This document shows positions 6,898-7,417 of a DNA stretch of 7,417 nucleotides, piece after piece. The translations under genes were made by a program, and so were the position numbers. Position 1 is the stretch's first letter. Each line of letters starts with the position of its first letter. Source of the stretch: Candidatus Egaibacter danicus (GTDB lineage Bacteria; Pseudomonadota; Gammaproteobacteria; Burkholderiales; Burkholderiaceae); NCBI GenBank assembly GCA_011391115.1, contig JAABRC010000091.1, positions 1 to 7,417 on the forward strand. The letters are read 5' to 3'. Below the pieces are notes generated by a model. It was not told the DNA's origin. It made no database searches and saw nothing but the letters and a program-made list of their open reading frames with translations.

Positions 6898-7417
6898 TCA
6901 GGATTTTACCGAGCGGCGCATCACGTCCACGGCCAGGCACAGATCGGCCCAGGCCTTGGCCTTGTCCGGCAGGTTGCGCAGCAGATAGGCAGGGTGGTAG
7001 GTGGCAATCACCGGCACACCGTGGTACTGGTGTGTGCGGCCGCGCAATTTGCCAATGGGCTCAGTCGTTTGCAACAGCGACTGGATCGCAAAGCGCCCCA
7101 TGGCCAGAATGACTTTAGGCTGCAACAGCTCGATCTGGCGCTGCAAATAGGGCGCGCACTTCGCCACTTCCTGCGGCTCGGGGTTGCGGTTGGCGGGCGG
7201 GCGGCACTTCAGCACGTTGGCGATGTAGACGTTGTGATGGCGGTCCAGTTGAATAGCGCGCAGCATGTTGTCCAGCAACTTGCCGGCCTGACCCACAAAA
7301 GGCTCGCCACGAAGGTCTTCGTTTTCGCCGGGCGCTTCACCCACAATCATCCAGTCCACCTGCGGCGCCAAACCCGGGCTGGCTGGCACTTGGCCCACGC
7401 CAAACACGGTGTTTTTA
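6898..7417 (-). CDS. Family 4 uracil-DNA glycosylase, C-terminal part (partial)
   Basis: The 3' 173 or so codons of a gene cut by the right edge. Family-4 glycosylases are Fe-S proteins that remove uracil from DNA and start base excision repair; they are often annotated as phage SPO1 polymerase-related proteins. The conserved GEAPGENED block and the following FVGQAGKLLDNML are present, as is the late ATYHPAYLLR motif that contacts DNA. Two of the four cluster cysteines are visible, in KCRPP (codon 7204-7206) and AKCAPYL (codon 7156-7158), 16 residues apart as in the family. The other two would lie in the N-terminal part outside the window. A GTG at 7405-7407 is not the start: the frame stays open to the edge and reads NTVFGVG, an internal family motif. 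The stop TGA (6898-6900) is one base before pyrF. Confidence 0.92.
   Translation of the reverse strand, partial: KNTVFGVGQVPASPGLAPQVDWMIVGEAPGENEDLRGEPFVGQAGKLLDNMLRAIQLDRHHNVYIANVLKCRPPANRNPEPQEVAKCAPYLQRQIELLQPKVILAMGRFAIQSLLQTTEPIGKLRGRTHQYHGVPVIATYHPAYLLRNLPDKAKAWADLCLAVDVMRRSVKS

Noticed and set aside
6186..7112. A 308-codon plus-strand frame
   Set aside because: It runs antisense to pyrF and the glycosylase gene, both firmly identified, and shows no protein motif of its own.
7405..7407. GTG as the start of the glycosylase gene
   Set aside because: The frame remains open to the window edge and the residues around it match an internal motif of family-4 glycosylases; the cluster-binding N terminus must lie further upstream.

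Overview
The window looks like an ordinary chromosomal segment of a betaproteobacterium, most likely Burkholderiales/Comamonadaceae (Rhodoferax, Polaromonas or Acidovorax-like). The reasons are a moderately high GC content judged by eye, the style of the proteins (polyglycine after a lipobox cysteine, a type-2 PyrF, a family-4 uracil-DNA glycosylase), and a short intergenic element at about 268-323 that resembles, from memory, a dispersed repeat common in Comamonadaceae genomes. No rRNA, tRNA, CRISPR array, transposase or phage gene is visible.

Layout from left to right: (1) 1-261 (+) is the 3' end of uvrA, cut by the window edge. (2) 262-503 is a 242-bp gap with the repeat-like element and a second hairpin. 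(3) 504-2507 (+) encodes a membrane-bound diguanylate cyclase with the order TM, periplasmic Cache-like sensor, TM, HAMP, PAS, GGDEF, with an intact GGDEF active site and an RxxD inhibitory site. (4) Two genes run on the minus strand, transcribed from right to left: a DUF1800 protein (4008-5840) followed by a DUF1501 protein (2497-3996). They are 11 bases apart and clearly form an operon. The 3' end of the DUF1501 gene overlaps the 3' end of the cyclase gene by 11 bp. (5) 5841-6035 is a 195-bp gap that should hold the operon promoter. (6) 6036-6896 (-) is pyrF, and 6898-7417 (-) is the 3' part of a family-4 uracil-DNA glycosylase gene cut by the right edge. These two are separated by one base.

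The flanking genes (uvrA, pyrF, udg) are housekeeping: nucleotide excision repair, UMP synthesis and removal of uracil from DNA. The less understood part is the centre. The DUF1800-DUF1501 pair is a recurring two-gene unit of exported proteins with no established function. Here the first protein carries a lipoprotein-like N terminus and the second a twin-arginine signal, so both are expected outside the cytoplasm. The neighbouring sensor cyclase would make c-di-GMP in response to an external or periplasmic cue. A functional link between the cyclase and the exported pair is possible but rests only on adjacency.
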